This document shows, in pieces, positions 1-7,430 of a stretch of 11,321 nucleotides of DNA (its first letter is position 1; each line of letters begins with the position of its first letter). Where the stretch lies: assembly GCA_019421975.1 (NCBI GenBank), contig JAHZEE010000032.1, positions 1 through 11,321 of the forward strand, given 5' to 3'. Made by a program: the position numbers and the translations under genes. The notes under the pieces are model-generated. The model had not been told where the DNA came from. It made no database searches and saw only the letters and a program-made list of their open reading frames with translations. The DNA is from Clostridiales bacterium. Its GTDB lineage: Bacteria > Bacillota > Clostridia > Oscillospirales > Oscillospiraceae.

Positions 1-1236
1 GTGCGGATTGACCGGTACACGGACCTCCGCGAGAGTCTGGAGGATTTGGCCCAGACCGTATCCGCCCTCCAGCGCCCGCTGCAGCCGGTCCTCACTGCCG
101 TGGACAGCGCCATCTCCCGGCAGACGGCGCTTCGCGATGGACTGAAGCAGGCGGGCCAGGACCTGCGCGGCGCGGCCAATGGCCTGGAGGACGACCAGGC
201 ATACCTGATGGAGCTGGTACAGCAGAACATCGACCAGCTTGCGCAGCTGCGGCAGGACTACGAGGCAGGGGTGAAGGAGCAGCTGCAGGCGATGGCGGAC
301 TCGCTGGACGGCGCCAACGGCGCCCTGTCCTCGGTGCTGGACCAGCTGAGCCAGAGCCTGATGCAGGCGGATGGCTCTGCAGATCAGACCGCCTCCCGTC
401 TGGCATCGCTGCAGCGGACGCTGGACGGTTCCACGGCGCTGCTGCGCCAGTCGGCGCAGTCGATCCGCCAGACGCGGGATCAGCTGGAACAGCCGCAGGG
501 GGACGGCGAGCTTGAGACGCTGCAGACGGTTTTAGACGGCGGCGTCTCGGCGGTCAGCGCCTTTCTCGCAGCACCGGTGCAGATGCAGACCCATAGGCTC
601 TACGCGGTGGAGAACTATGGCGCGGCTATGACGCCCTTTTATTCCACCCTGGCCATCTGGGTGGGCGGCGTTGTGCTGGTGGCGATGATCAAGGTCCCCG
701 TCTCGGCACAGATGCAGGCGCAGCTCAAACGGCCAAAGCTCCATCAGCTGTATCTGGGCCGCTATCTGCTGTTTCTGCTCCTGGGGCTGATTCAGAGCAC
801 CCTGATCTGTCTGGGTGACCTCTATTTTCTCGAGGTTCAGTGCCTTCACCCGTTCCTGTTCTTACTGGCGGGGTGGGTGAGCAGTATTGTCTATGTCAAC
901 CTGATCTATACGCTGACCGTCTCCTTCGGCGACATCGGCAAGGCGGTCTGCGTGCTGCTGATGGTGATGCAGGTGGCGGGCTCCGGCGGGACCTTCCCCA
1001 TCGAGATGCTGCCGGACTTCTTTCAGCAGATCTATCCGTTTTTGCCCTTTACCCACAGTATGGCCGCCATGCGGGAGTGCATAGGCGGTCTGTACGAAAC
1101 CGCCTATTGGAGCGAGCTGGCTGCCTTGGGCCTGTTTTTGGGCGCCTCCCTGCTCCTGGGACTGGTGCTGCGCAGGCCGGTCATCCGCCTGAACGAGCGG
1201 TTCACCGAGCGGCTGGAACGCACCAAATTGATGTAA
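1..1236 (+). CDS. YhgE/Pip family membrane protein, C-terminal part (5' truncated by window edge)
   Basis: This is the 411-residue C-terminal part of a YhgE/Pip-type protein. Family members usually have a long extracytoplasmic coiled-coil region followed by an ABC-2-like membrane domain, and are related to type VII secretion accessory proteins such as EsaA; their exact role is poorly defined. Residues about 1-190 are Gln/Leu/Ala-rich heptad-like sequence with no hydrophobic span, consistent with the coiled coil. Residues about 200-391 hold five to six hydrophobic segments (about 211-231, 251-275, 283-304, 310-327, 371-391). The family hallmarks YAVENYGAAM (201-210) and GSGGTFPIEMLP (327-338) are present, followed by FLPFTHSMAAMRE. 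The reading frame is open from base 1; the initial GTG is probably an internal valine, because the family is typically 700-900 residues with an N-terminal membrane helix that is missing here. The TAA stop at 1234-1236 sits just before a palindromic terminator. The gene converges on the ECF operon and is probably functionally unrelated to it. Confidence 0.85.
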   Translation: MRIDRYTDLRESLEDLAQTVSALQRPLQPVLTAVDSAISRQTALRDGLKQAGQDLRGAANGLEDDQAYLMELVQQNIDQLAQLRQDYEAGVKEQLQAMADSLDGANGALSSVLDQLSQSLMQADGSADQTASRLASLQRTLDGSTALLRQSAQSIRQTRDQLEQPQGDGELETLQTVLDGGVSAVSAFLAAPVQMQTHRLYAVENYGAAMTPFYSTLAIWVGGVVLVAMIKVPVSAQMQAQLKRPKLHQLYLGRYLLFLLLGLIQSTLICLGDLYFLEVQCLHPFLFLLAGWVSSIVYVNLIYTLTVSFGDIGKAVCVLLMVMQVAGSGGTFPIEMLPDFFQQIYPFLPFTHSMAAMRECIGGLYETAYWSELAALGLFLGASLLLGLVLRRPVIRLNERFTERLERTKLM

Positions 1237-1238
1237 AG

Positions 1239-1277
1239 AAAACGCCGCCGCCCCTCGCGAGGGGCGGCGGCGTTTTT
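1239..1277. terminator. Bidirectional intrinsic terminator between convergent genes
   Basis: A perfect inverted repeat has 15-base arms (1243-1257 and 1258-1272), extended by AAAA on the left (1239-1242) and TTTTT on the right (1273-1277). On the + strand it gives a GC-rich hairpin followed by a U-run, ending the YhgE/Pip transcript. On the minus strand it gives the same hairpin followed by UUUU, ending the ECF operon. There are no unpaired bases at the centre of the DNA palindrome; the RNA would open a small loop at CGCG. The right U-run overlaps the stop codon of the minus-strand ATPase gene (1276-1278), so both genes share one very compact terminator. Confidence 0.93.
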
Positions 1278-3924
1278 ATGCAGAATCTGAGATCAAGCCG
1301 TATTTGACCTTGATTCGCTCCAGCTTTTCCAGCATGGGCTCGGCTGCAAACCAGAGAAAAAGGGCGGTTGCGGCGGCGTGAATACGGTCCATGGGAAAGC
1401 CGGTCAGATAATAGGTGAGCAGGATATTCCAATTCAGGCTGTTCTGCCAGAGAAGCGCGGAGACCGGGTTCAGGATACCGCCATAGATGACAATGGCACA
1501 GAGCGCGCCAAAGACGCTCAGCGGGCCGCGCCGGCGCGGCAGCAGACCCTTCTGGCACAGCAGACCTGCCAGAAACCCGATGATGCCCATGGCGAACATC
1601 TGCCAGGGCGTCCAGGGGCCCTGGGAGAACAGCATATTGGAGGCCAGCATAGTGACGGAGCCCACCAGAAAGCCGGTCTCAGCGCCGAGGGCCACACCGG
1701 CCAGAATGGTCAGCGCCAGGACGGGCTTGAACTGGGGCAGCATAAAGAACGCGGCCCGGCCCGCCACGCCGATGGCGCACAGCGCGGCGATCAGCACCAG
1801 CTCTCTGGCCTGCGGCTTCCGGCCCTCAAAGACCAGAAAGAAGGGGAGCATACACTCCAACAGCACCAGAAGGGCGATGAAGTAGTATTTCCGGTTGTGC
1901 AGGCCGAGCGCGCCCCAGAGGAGCGTGACCGGGATGAGCAGCAAAATCAGACCGGCGGCCGCCAGGGTGCGCCGCTCCAGCCGCCTTGTGACCGGCAAAG
2001 GCCGCATCTGCGCCGGCGCGCGCCGAAAGACGGCCAGCGCGACGAGCAGCAGGCAGAGCAGCAGCACTGCGTAGATCCAGAGATAGGTATGGCTGAGTGC
2101 GCCCGCCCCCTGCATGTCCACCAGCGCCGACAGATCCGTCTGCCCGATGGCTGCAAAGAAGGCGGCAAGCGCTGCAAGACCGGCGAGAACGGCCAGCACT
2201 CTGCGCCAGACGGGAAGCCGCTCTGTCTGCGCAGGCGCCGGGCGGCGCGGCGGCGCGGGGCGGGAAGTGGGCGCCTGCGGCGGCGTGGGGAGCTGCCCGC
2301 CGCAGGCGCAGATGACCTCCTCCGGCGTGACGGCCTCGGGCAGCTGCTCCCGCGCCATCCGGTTTGCCGGGGTGGTGTAGAAGCTGTTGCCGGAGAAAAA
2401 GGCGCGGGGCGCGCCCTCCGCCACAATCGTCCCGTCGAAAAACAACACGCACCGGTGGGCATATTGGGCGCAGAACTCGATGTCGTGACTGACCATGACG
2501 ATGGCCTTTCCCCGCCGGAGCAGATCCTCCAGAATCCCGGCAAAGGTCTGTTTAAAGGCCGCGTCCAGTCCCTTGGTCGGCTCGTCCATCAACAGAATCT
2601 CCGGATCCAGCAGCAGCACCTTGGCCAGCGCGGCCCGCTGCTGCTCGCCGCCGGACAGGTCATAGGGATGGCGGTCCAGCAGCGCCTGAAGGCCGCAGAG
2701 CTGAACAATCCCGTCGATCTGCGCCTGCCGCCGCGCCTGCTCCGGGAGCACCTCCAGAAGATCCTCCCGCACGGTCTTTTTGACAAACAGCGTCTGGGGG
2801 GACTGGGGGAGCATTCCCACGGAGCCGCGGCGCCAGAGCGTGCCGCGATAGGCTTTGCTGAGGCCCGCAAGCAGGCGGAGTGTGGTGGTCTTACCGGTGC
2901 CGTTGCCGCCGGTGATGGCCAGAAGCTCTCCGGCGTGGACGGTGACAGACAGCTCCCGCACCACATCCGGCGCGTCCTGTGCATACCGGAACCACACCTC
3001 CTGCAGCCGGATCACCGGCGAGCCTGGCTGCACCTCCGGCGCCGGCGGCAGCGCCTGCAGCGAGGTGTGGGCGGCAAACTGGCGCAGCCAATTGCGGCCG
3101 TCGCGGATGGTGACCGGGCAGGGAGCGCTGTCATCGGTGGCGGCCCAGACCCGCATGGCGGTCGGCATGGCCAGAAACATGGGGTGCGCCATAGTCCGCA
3201 GCGCAGCGCCCACCTGCTGGGGCGTGCCGGTGCAGAGCAGACGCCCCTGATCCATGGCGGCCACGCGGGTGGCCAGGGAGAAGGCCTCCTCCAGTCGGTG
3301 CTCGGTGAGCAGAATGGTGGTGCCCAGCTCCCGATTGATGCGCCCCAGCGTCGAAAGAAACGCAGAGGCGGCAATGGGGTCCAATTGGCTTGTCGGCTCG
3401 TCAAGGATCAGGACGCTGGGCTGCAGCACCATGACAGAGGCGAGATTGAGCAGCTGACGCTGCCCGCCGGAGAGCGCGGCGACGGGACGATAAAACCAGT
3501 TTTGGATGCCGAAGAATGAGGCCATCTCCGCCACCCGGCGGCGGATGGTGGGGGTGTCGTAGCCCAGGCTCTCCAGGCCAAAGGCCAGCTCGTGCCAGAC
3601 CTTATCTGTGACAATCTGGTTGTCAGGCGACTGCATGACAAAGCCGATTCTGGCGCTCTGCGTCCGCTGGTCCAGCGCCGAGAGGGGCGCACCTTCAAAG
3701 AGGATCTCTCCTGTCTGCCGGCCGTGCGGCGTTAAAAGCGGCTTGAGCTGCCGCAGGAGGGTGGACTTCCCGCAGCCGGACGGGCCGAAGAGCACCACAA
3801 ACGCGCCCGGCTCGATCTCCAGACTGAGCGCCTGTAGGGCCGGAGTCTCTGCCTGCGGATAGGAGAAGGTCAGATCACGGATGGAAAATACCGCCGTGCC
3901 GGAGGCGGTTGGAAGCTCAGACAT
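1276..3924 (-). CDS. Fused ECF transporter: two ABC ATPase domains plus membrane S component
   Basis: This 882-residue single chain combines the energising and substrate-binding parts of an energy-coupling factor importer. ATPase domain 1 (about 10-245) has Walker A GPSGCGKST at 47-55, Q-loop Gln98, signature LSGGQ at 151-155, Walker B Asp175/Glu176 and switch His208. ATPase domain 2 (about 303-520) has Walker A GGNGTGKTT at 338-346, Q-loop Gln373, signature LSGGE at 422-426, Asp446/Glu447 and His479, so both sites look catalytically complete. A Pro-rich linker (about 543-570) leads to a membrane region (about 572-865) with roughly nine hydrophobic segments. Its last part carries the S-component-like motif SQGPWTPWQMFAMG (about 766-779) and ends EKLERIKVKYGL. 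The start at 3924 is chosen because an AAAGGAG ribosome site lies 9 nt upstream; an in-frame ATG 10 codons earlier (3954) lacks that support. It overlaps the end of ecfT by 8 nt (ATGTCTGA). The family is ECF; cobalamin/corrinoid as substrate is inferred from the transcobalamin-like neighbours. It could carry another vitamin. Confidence 0.9.
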   Translation of the reverse strand: MSELPTASGTAVFSIRDLTFSYPQAETPALQALSLEIEPGAFVVLFGPSGCGKSTLLRQLKPLLTPHGRQTGEILFEGAPLSALDQRTQSARIGFVMQSPDNQIVTDKVWHELAFGLESLGYDTPTIRRRVAEMASFFGIQNWFYRPVAALSGGQRQLLNLASVMVLQPSVLILDEPTSQLDPIAASAFLSTLGRINRELGTTILLTEHRLEEAFSLATRVAAMDQGRLLCTGTPQQVGAALRTMAHPMFLAMPTAMRVWAATDDSAPCPVTIRDGRNWLRQFAAHTSLQALPPAPEVQPGSPVIRLQEVWFRYAQDAPDVVRELSVTVHAGELLAITGGNGTGKTTTLRLLAGLSKAYRGTLWRRGSVGMLPQSPQTLFVKKTVREDLLEVLPEQARRQAQIDGIVQLCGLQALLDRHPYDLSGGEQQRAALAKVLLLDPEILLMDEPTKGLDAAFKQTFAGILEDLLRRGKAIVMVSHDIEFCAQYAHRCVLFFDGTIVAEGAPRAFFSGNSFYTTPANRMAREQLPEAVTPEEVICACGGQLPTPPQAPTSRPAPPRRPAPAQTERLPVWRRVLAVLAGLAALAAFFAAIGQTDLSALVDMQGAGALSHTYLWIYAVLLLCLLLVALAVFRRAPAQMRPLPVTRRLERRTLAAAGLILLLIPVTLLWGALGLHNRKYYFIALLVLLECMLPFFLVFEGRKPQARELVLIAALCAIGVAGRAAFFMLPQFKPVLALTILAGVALGAETGFLVGSVTMLASNMLFSQGPWTPWQMFAMGIIGFLAGLLCQKGLLPRRRGPLSVFGALCAIVIYGGILNPVSALLWQNSLNWNILLTYYLTGFPMDRIHAAATALFLWFAAEPMLEKLERIKVKYGLISDSA

Positions 3925-4828
3925 GGTAAGGTGCTCCTTTCTCGTTGCGCTCACGCCAGAGGCGCGCCTCCCGGCGGTTGATGAACAGAGGGGTGAGACA
4001 TAAGAGCAGATAGACCAGAAAAAAGCTGAGGGACAGCGCCGTGGGGCGAGGCCCTTTCAGGGTGGGAAAGTACCGCCAGTCAAAGCCGCCGGCCAGCCAG
4101 CCGGAGAGGACATAGACGCCGCTGAACAGCAGCCAGGCGAGGGCGGCCCGGTCCCGATGGCCGAACCGGTAGATGGAGAAGGCAGTCCGGCCGGGAAGCC
4201 CATAGCCCCGGCTTTTCATACTGTCGGCGGTCTCGATGGCGTTTTCGAGCGACCAGGTGATCAGAATGGAGACTGTGGTGATGGCGGCCTGAAGCCGGTG
4301 CAGGATGCGCCCGTCGGAGACAGAGCGGCCGATACACCGCTGCGCGTCTGAGACAAGCTTCAGCTGGGCCTTGAATTCGGGCACAAAGCGCAGCGCCATG
4401 GAGAGCACGAGCGAGAGTGCCGGAATCAGCCGCCCAAACAGATAGAGAAACTTGTCAGAGGTCATGACGGCGGTGTAGCAGTGAAACCAGATCAGGACGG
4501 CGGCCAGCAGGCAGGCGGCTGCGAGGCCATAGGCGATGCTCTCCAGGGTCAGCGGGTTTCCCGTGGGAAGGTAGAGCAGAATGGTGCCGCCCTCGTGGTT
4601 GAGCGCGGGGTTGATCAGCGCCGTCAGCAAGATGAGCGGCAGAAGGTACCGCAGCGTCCTGCGCACGGCCCGCGCCCCGGTGAGATCCAGCTGATAGGCA
4701 ATGGCGGCGCCCAGGGAGATGGCCAGACAGAGGGGGTTCATCAGGCACATGGAAAAGAGCAGCACCAGCGCGAAGTACAGGAAGTTGACCAGCGGATGAA
4801 AGCTGGAAAAGGAATCGGCGTGTTTCAC
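3917..4828 (-). CDS. ecfT: ECF transporter transmembrane subunit T (EcfT)
   Basis: This 303-residue membrane protein couples ATP hydrolysis by the ECF ATPases to toppling of the S component. It opens with KHADSFSSFHPLVNFLYF, the usual EcfT start (Asp-x-x-Ser-x-x-His-Pro before the first helix). Hydrophobic segments lie at about 13-47, 59-73, 97-118, 128-147, 181-197, 229-247 and 264-283. The cytoplasmic coupling helices are recognisable: DAQRCIG at about 161-167 replaces the usual first Ala-Arg-Gly type motif, and ADSMKSRGYG at about 201-210 is the second. The frame is open upstream to an ATG at 5074, but that stretch overlaps the preceding gene and does not look like EcfT. The GTG at 4828 has GGGAGG 9 nt upstream and gives a standard family length. 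It starts 25 nt after the DUF4430 gene and overlaps the ATPase fusion by 8 nt. Its adjacency to one specific transporter suggests a dedicated (group I) ECF system and not a shared module. Confidence 0.93.
   Translation of the reverse strand: MKHADSFSSFHPLVNFLYFALVLLFSMCLMNPLCLAISLGAAIAYQLDLTGARAVRRTLRYLLPLILLTALINPALNHEGGTILLYLPTGNPLTLESIAYGLAAACLLAAVLIWFHCYTAVMTSDKFLYLFGRLIPALSLVLSMALRFVPEFKAQLKLVSDAQRCIGRSVSDGRILHRLQAAITTVSILITWSLENAIETADSMKSRGYGLPGRTAFSIYRFGHRDRAALAWLLFSGVYVLSGWLAGGFDWRYFPTLKGPRPTALSLSFFLVYLLLCLTPLFINRREARLWRERNEKGAPYHV
3934..3940 (-). promoter_or_regulatory. Ribosome binding site for the ECF fusion protein
   Basis: AAAGGAG on the minus strand lies 9 nt before the ATG at 3924, inside the last codons of ecfT. 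It decides the start at 3924 over the in-frame ATG at 3954. With the 8-nt gene overlap, it suggests translational coupling of the T subunit and the ATPase/S fusion. Confidence 0.75.
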
Positions 4829-4837
4829 GGTGGGTCG

Positions 4838-4843
4838 CCTCCC
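4838..4843 (-). promoter_or_regulatory. Ribosome binding site selecting a GTG start for ecfT
   Basis: GGGAGG on the minus strand lies 9 nt upstream of the GTG at 4828. It supports the GTG initiation codon and excludes the 82-codon in-frame extension towards 5074. Confidence 0.7.
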
Positions 4844-4853
4844 GGTAAAAAAT

Positions 4854-5756
4854 TCAGTCTCCGAGGACGGCTGCGCCGCCCACATCCGCGCCCAGGTCAC
4901 AGGTATAGACCCACTCCACCACATCGCCCGCCTGGAGCTGGTAGCGGGAACAGCCATAGTTGGGGAACCAGCCGTTGACCCGGTACATCCAGCCGGACAG
5001 GTCGCCGCAGTCAAATTCGTAGAGATTGTAGATCCCCTCAATATAGGCGGAATTGTACAGCGGGGTGTTCTCAAACTCCATGTGAATCCCGGCCTTTTTC
5101 ATCTCCCGCTGCAGCACATTGAATACGCTCTCCCCCTCATAGAAGGTCACCTCAGTGGCGGGGAAGATGACGCCGTCAGACGGCACCAGATCGGCCTTGT
5201 CCGGATCCAGCCAGTCTAAGTGCTCCAAAATGGTGTCGCAGCGGACGGAGAGGGTGCAGGTATATGCCACATCGGTGATCTCGGCGTCCTGCGGCTCCAT
5301 TGGAAGCGGCTTTCCCTCCTCCACGGGGCCCGTCAGGTATCGGTCCTTCCAGGCGCTGTGCGCGGCCTGGGAATCCACAGCGGCGGTGTCAGAGGAATCG
5401 TCCGGCGGGACCGCCGGTGCGGTGGGGGGATCGGGGACTGCCGGCTCTGCCGGCGGCACGGATGCGTCTGGCGCCTCCGACCCGGCGTCCTCCGGCGATG
5501 GGCTGAGCTCCGGCTGGGCAGCCGCGGTATCGGATGGCGCCGTCTGCGGCGCGGTGGGCGAGGCGTCCGCCTCCATCTCAGGGACAGCGGGCGAGGGGAT
5601 GTCGGTGTCCTCAGGTACAGATGTCTCCGCCTGAGAAGAGGACGGCTCCAGACCCTGCAGGCCGGGCGCGCTGCCGCCATACCAGAAGGCTGCGGCGAGC
5701 AGCGCGGCGGCCAGCAACGGCAGCAGCAGCCGCCACTTGTGTCGTTTCCACCACAT
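4854..5756 (-). CDS. Membrane-anchored, stalked DUF4430 (transcobalamin beta-domain-like) protein
   Basis: This 300-residue protein begins with a basic N-terminus (MWWKRHKWR) and one hydrophobic helix (about 9-26), read as an uncleaved signal anchor; there is no lipobox Cys. Residues about 30-155 are a low-complexity stalk rich in Pro, Ala, Ser, Asp and Glu, able to span the cell wall. Residues about 158-295 form a DUF4430 domain (PF14478, the fold of the C-terminal beta-domain of human transcobalamin and intrinsic factor). It contains FYEGESVFNVLQ at 205-215, LSGWMYRVNGWFPNYG at 253-268 and GDVVEWVYTCDLGADVGG at 277-294. Cys167, 173, 250, 269 and 286 lie in this domain; disulfides are possible. 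The TGA stop is 25 nt before ecfT, and the gene starts 12 nt after the barrel/SLH gene. The inferred role is the membrane-proximal half of a ligand-binding pair that hands substrate to the ECF transporter. Binding of cobalamin is not proven by sequence. Confidence 0.87.
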   Translation of the reverse strand: MWWKRHKWRLLLPLLAAALLAAAFWYGGSAPGLQGLEPSSSQAETSVPEDTDIPSPAVPEMEADASPTAPQTAPSDTAAAQPELSPSPEDAGSEAPDASVPPAEPAVPDPPTAPAVPPDDSSDTAAVDSQAAHSAWKDRYLTGPVEEGKPLPMEPQDAEITDVAYTCTLSVRCDTILEHLDWLDPDKADLVPSDGVIFPATEVTFYEGESVFNVLQREMKKAGIHMEFENTPLYNSAYIEGIYNLYEFDCGDLSGWMYRVNGWFPNYGCSRYQLQAGDVVEWVYTCDLGADVGGAAVLGD

Positions 5757-5763
5757 CTTAAAT

Positions 5764-5770
5764 CCCCCTT
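5764..5770 (-). promoter_or_regulatory. Ribosome binding site overlapping the upstream stop codon
   Basis: AAGGGGG on the minus strand lies 7 nt before the ATG at 5756. Its two A residues are part of the TAA stop (5769-5771) of the preceding barrel/SLH gene. A ribosome terminating there sits directly on the next Shine-Dalgarno site, so the two halves of the putative binding pair may be translationally coupled. Confidence 0.7.
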
Positions 5771-7388
5771 ACAACAGTTCTGCCTTCTCCAGCAGCTGAT
5801 ACAGCATCTGCGCCACCTCACCGCGGGTGATGGCCTGGGTGGGGCGGATCTCCAGCGCTGCGTCGTCGAGAATCTGCGCCTGATAGCAGAAGGCAAGCGA
5901 TTGCCGGGCCCATTCGGCCGTCTGGACATAGTCTGTAAACTGCGCCAGGGTATCGCGGATGGCGGCGGTGTCAAAATCGGTCTGCATGCCGCAGAGAGCG
6001 CCGGCACGGGCCACCATGACTGCGGCCTCCTGCCGGGTGATGGTCCCGGCGGGGACAAAGCGGTCGGCCTGCTTGCCGTTGACAATTCCATAGAAGGCGG
6101 CTGTGTCCACAAATCCGGCATACCAGCTGCCCGCGGAGACATCCTCAAACAGACCGCGGCGCTGCGGTGTGAGGCCCAGTGCCCGCACCACGACGGCGGC
6201 AAACTCGGCACGGGTCATACTGGCGTCGGGCGCAAAGGTCGCGGCGTCCCGGCCGGTGAGGATGGAACGGGAGGCCAGCGCCTCCACGGCGGCGCGGCAG
6301 GGACTGCCGGCGAGGTCTGTAAAGGTGGCGCCGGCGGCGGTGACAGGGACGGACTGGACATCCGGGTGCTTTCCCGGCAGGCCGGCGCCGGACGCAGCAT
6401 TGGAGCCAAGCTGGATGGCGTCGTCCATGCGGTAGAGGCTGCTGCGCCCCGCCGCAGCCCGCTGGACGGCCGCCAGAGCGTAGAGCCCCTGCTCTGTGGC
6501 CATTTGATCGGAGCCGGTGCCGCCCAGTGTGTGGACAAACCCCTGGCCGGGCTGGTAGTAATTCATAAGCGCGTCGAGCAGGGTGTGGCCGTTTTTGACG
6601 AACCGGGCGTCGTCCAGCGGCAGGCCAAGCTCACACAGCGCCACCAGCATCTGCACGCAGCTCTCAGAATTCGAGGTCCCCCAGGAGGAGAAGCCGCCGG
6701 TTTCATCCTGCTGCCGGGACATACAGCTGAGCGCCTGCGCGGTGGCCGCGGCGACTGCCGGCTGGTCCTGGTATTTGGCCAGCGCCTGCAGCGCCATGCC
6801 GGTGAGGTCCGCGTCGGAGAGGGCGCCGCCGCTGAGGCTCCAGCCGCCGTCGGAACACTGGCACTGCAGGATATAGTCGATGTACATCTGCCGTGTGGCC
6901 TGCGTCTCGGCCTGCGGATTTTGCGGCATGGGATAGTCGCCGCAGTCCAGGGCGAGCAGGGCCCAGATGGGGCCGTTGACCCCCTGCCAGATGGTCTTTT
7001 CATAGTCTCCCAGCGGGACGGTCAGGTCGTAGCCCGCGACCTGACGCGCGTCCTTGCCGATGGCGGTCAGGGCCAGGATCAGTCTGGAATACTCGGTGTA
7101 CTTTTTTTCGTGGAGCTTGCCGCTGCAGGCCGATACATGGGCCTCAATGGCGGCGTAGTAGTCTGTGTAGTAGCGATCTGGAATGTCATAGCCGGACCGG
7201 GCCAGCCCGATGACGGCCCACTCTCCGCCAATGGCGCCAAACTGAGGCGACGGCACAGACTGGTAGACGGTGGCTGCTGTGTCGGCCAGCACGGCATCCA
7301 CGCTGTCTGACGCGGCGGCCGGGACGCTGAGGCTGAACAGCACCGCAAAAAGCAGCAGGATGGCGCCTGCACGGTGGAGCTTTTTCAT
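5769..7388 (-). CDS. SLH-anchored alpha/alpha-barrel (prenyltransferase/transcobalamin-like) surface protein
   Basis: This 539-residue secreted protein has a signal peptide at about 1-27 (basic MKKLHR, hydrophobic core, cleavage near PAAA-SDS). Residues about 40-325 are a helical-repeat barrel of the terpenoid-cyclase/prenyltransferase-repeat type, also used by the N-terminal domain of intrinsic factor and transcobalamin. Typical repeat signatures are GEWAVIGLARSG at 55-66, NGPIWALLALD at 138-148, SDGGWSLSGG at 179-188 with TGMALQALAKY, TGGFSSWGTSNSESC at 230-244, and GQGFVHTLGG at 281-290 with ATEQGLYALAAVQ. Catalytic Asp-rich motifs of true terpene cyclases are not evident, so a binding role is more likely than catalysis. 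Residues about 353-535 hold three SLH motifs (with MTRAEFA at 391, ITRQEAA at 450, ITRGEVA at 520) for non-covalent cell-wall attachment. It precedes the stalked DUF4430 gene by 12 nt. The inferred role is the barrel half of a split, intrinsic-factor-like capture device. Confidence 0.9.
   Translation of the reverse strand: MKKLHRAGAILLLFAVLFSLSVPAAASDSVDAVLADTAATVYQSVPSPQFGAIGGEWAVIGLARSGYDIPDRYYTDYYAAIEAHVSACSGKLHEKKYTEYSRLILALTAIGKDARQVAGYDLTVPLGDYEKTIWQGVNGPIWALLALDCGDYPMPQNPQAETQATRQMYIDYILQCQCSDGGWSLSGGALSDADLTGMALQALAKYQDQPAVAAATAQALSCMSRQQDETGGFSSWGTSNSESCVQMLVALCELGLPLDDARFVKNGHTLLDALMNYYQPGQGFVHTLGGTGSDQMATEQGLYALAAVQRAAAGRSSLYRMDDAIQLGSNAASGAGLPGKHPDVQSVPVTAAGATFTDLAGSPCRAAVEALASRSILTGRDAATFAPDASMTRAEFAAVVVRALGLTPQRRGLFEDVSAGSWYAGFVDTAAFYGIVNGKQADRFVPAGTITRQEAAVMVARAGALCGMQTDFDTAAIRDTLAQFTDYVQTAEWARQSLAFCYQAQILDDAALEIRPTQAITRGEVAQMLYQLLEKAELL
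5784..6332 (-). repeat. Three SLH motifs at the C-terminus of the barrel protein
   Basis: The three motifs begin at FTDLAGSPCRAAVEAL, FEDVSAGSWYAGFVDTA and FTDYVQTAEWARQSLAF. They carry the TRAE-like signatures TRAE, TRQE and TRGE. SLH triplets bind pyruvylated secondary cell-wall polymer in Gram-positive-type envelopes. Together they place the barrel domain on the outer face of the wall. Confidence 0.88.
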
Positions 7389-7395
7389 CTGGATT

Positions 7396-7400
7396 CCCCC
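7396..7400 (-). promoter_or_regulatory. Weak G-rich ribosome binding site for the barrel/SLH protein
   Basis: GGGGG on the minus strand lies 7 nt before the ATG at 7388. It is a poor match to the canonical AGGAGG but resembles the GGGGG core used by the next gene. The start is also supported by the signal peptide that follows immediately. Confidence 0.5.
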
Positions 7401-7430
7401 ATTTCAAAGGTGTGTGCAAAGGACCGCAAA

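Noticed and set aside
1378..3519. A 713-codon open frame on the + strand
   Set aside because: It lies antisense to the fused ECF ATPase/S gene, whose motifs are unmistakable. Its translation is Gln/Arg/Gly/His-rich with no domain, a common artefact of high third-position GC.
3925..3954. An upstream ATG (3954) for the ECF fusion protein
   Set aside because: It adds ten polar residues overlapping ecfT. The AAAGGAG at 3934-3940 is placed for the ATG at 3924.
4829..5074. An N-terminal extension of EcfT from an ATG at 5074
   Set aside because: These 82 codons overlap the DUF4430 coding sequence, resemble no EcfT N-terminus, and the GTG at 4828 has a good ribosome site and family-typical sequence directly after it.
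5290..5680. The Pro/Ala/Ser-rich stretch as a nucleotide repeat or CRISPR-like array
   Set aside because: No regular repeat-spacer period is present. It is low-complexity coding sequence in frame with the DUF4430 protein.
5220..7310. A 696-codon open frame on the + strand
   Set aside because: It is antisense to the DUF4430 and barrel/SLH genes. Its composition is Gly/Arg-rich and low in recognisable structure, and the minus-strand proteins have clear family motifs and start sites.
5769..7388. A true terpene cyclase or prenyltransferase enzyme
   Set aside because: The barrel repeats match the fold, but no Asp-rich catalytic motif was seen. Secretion, SLH anchoring and the DUF4430/ECF context favour ligand binding.
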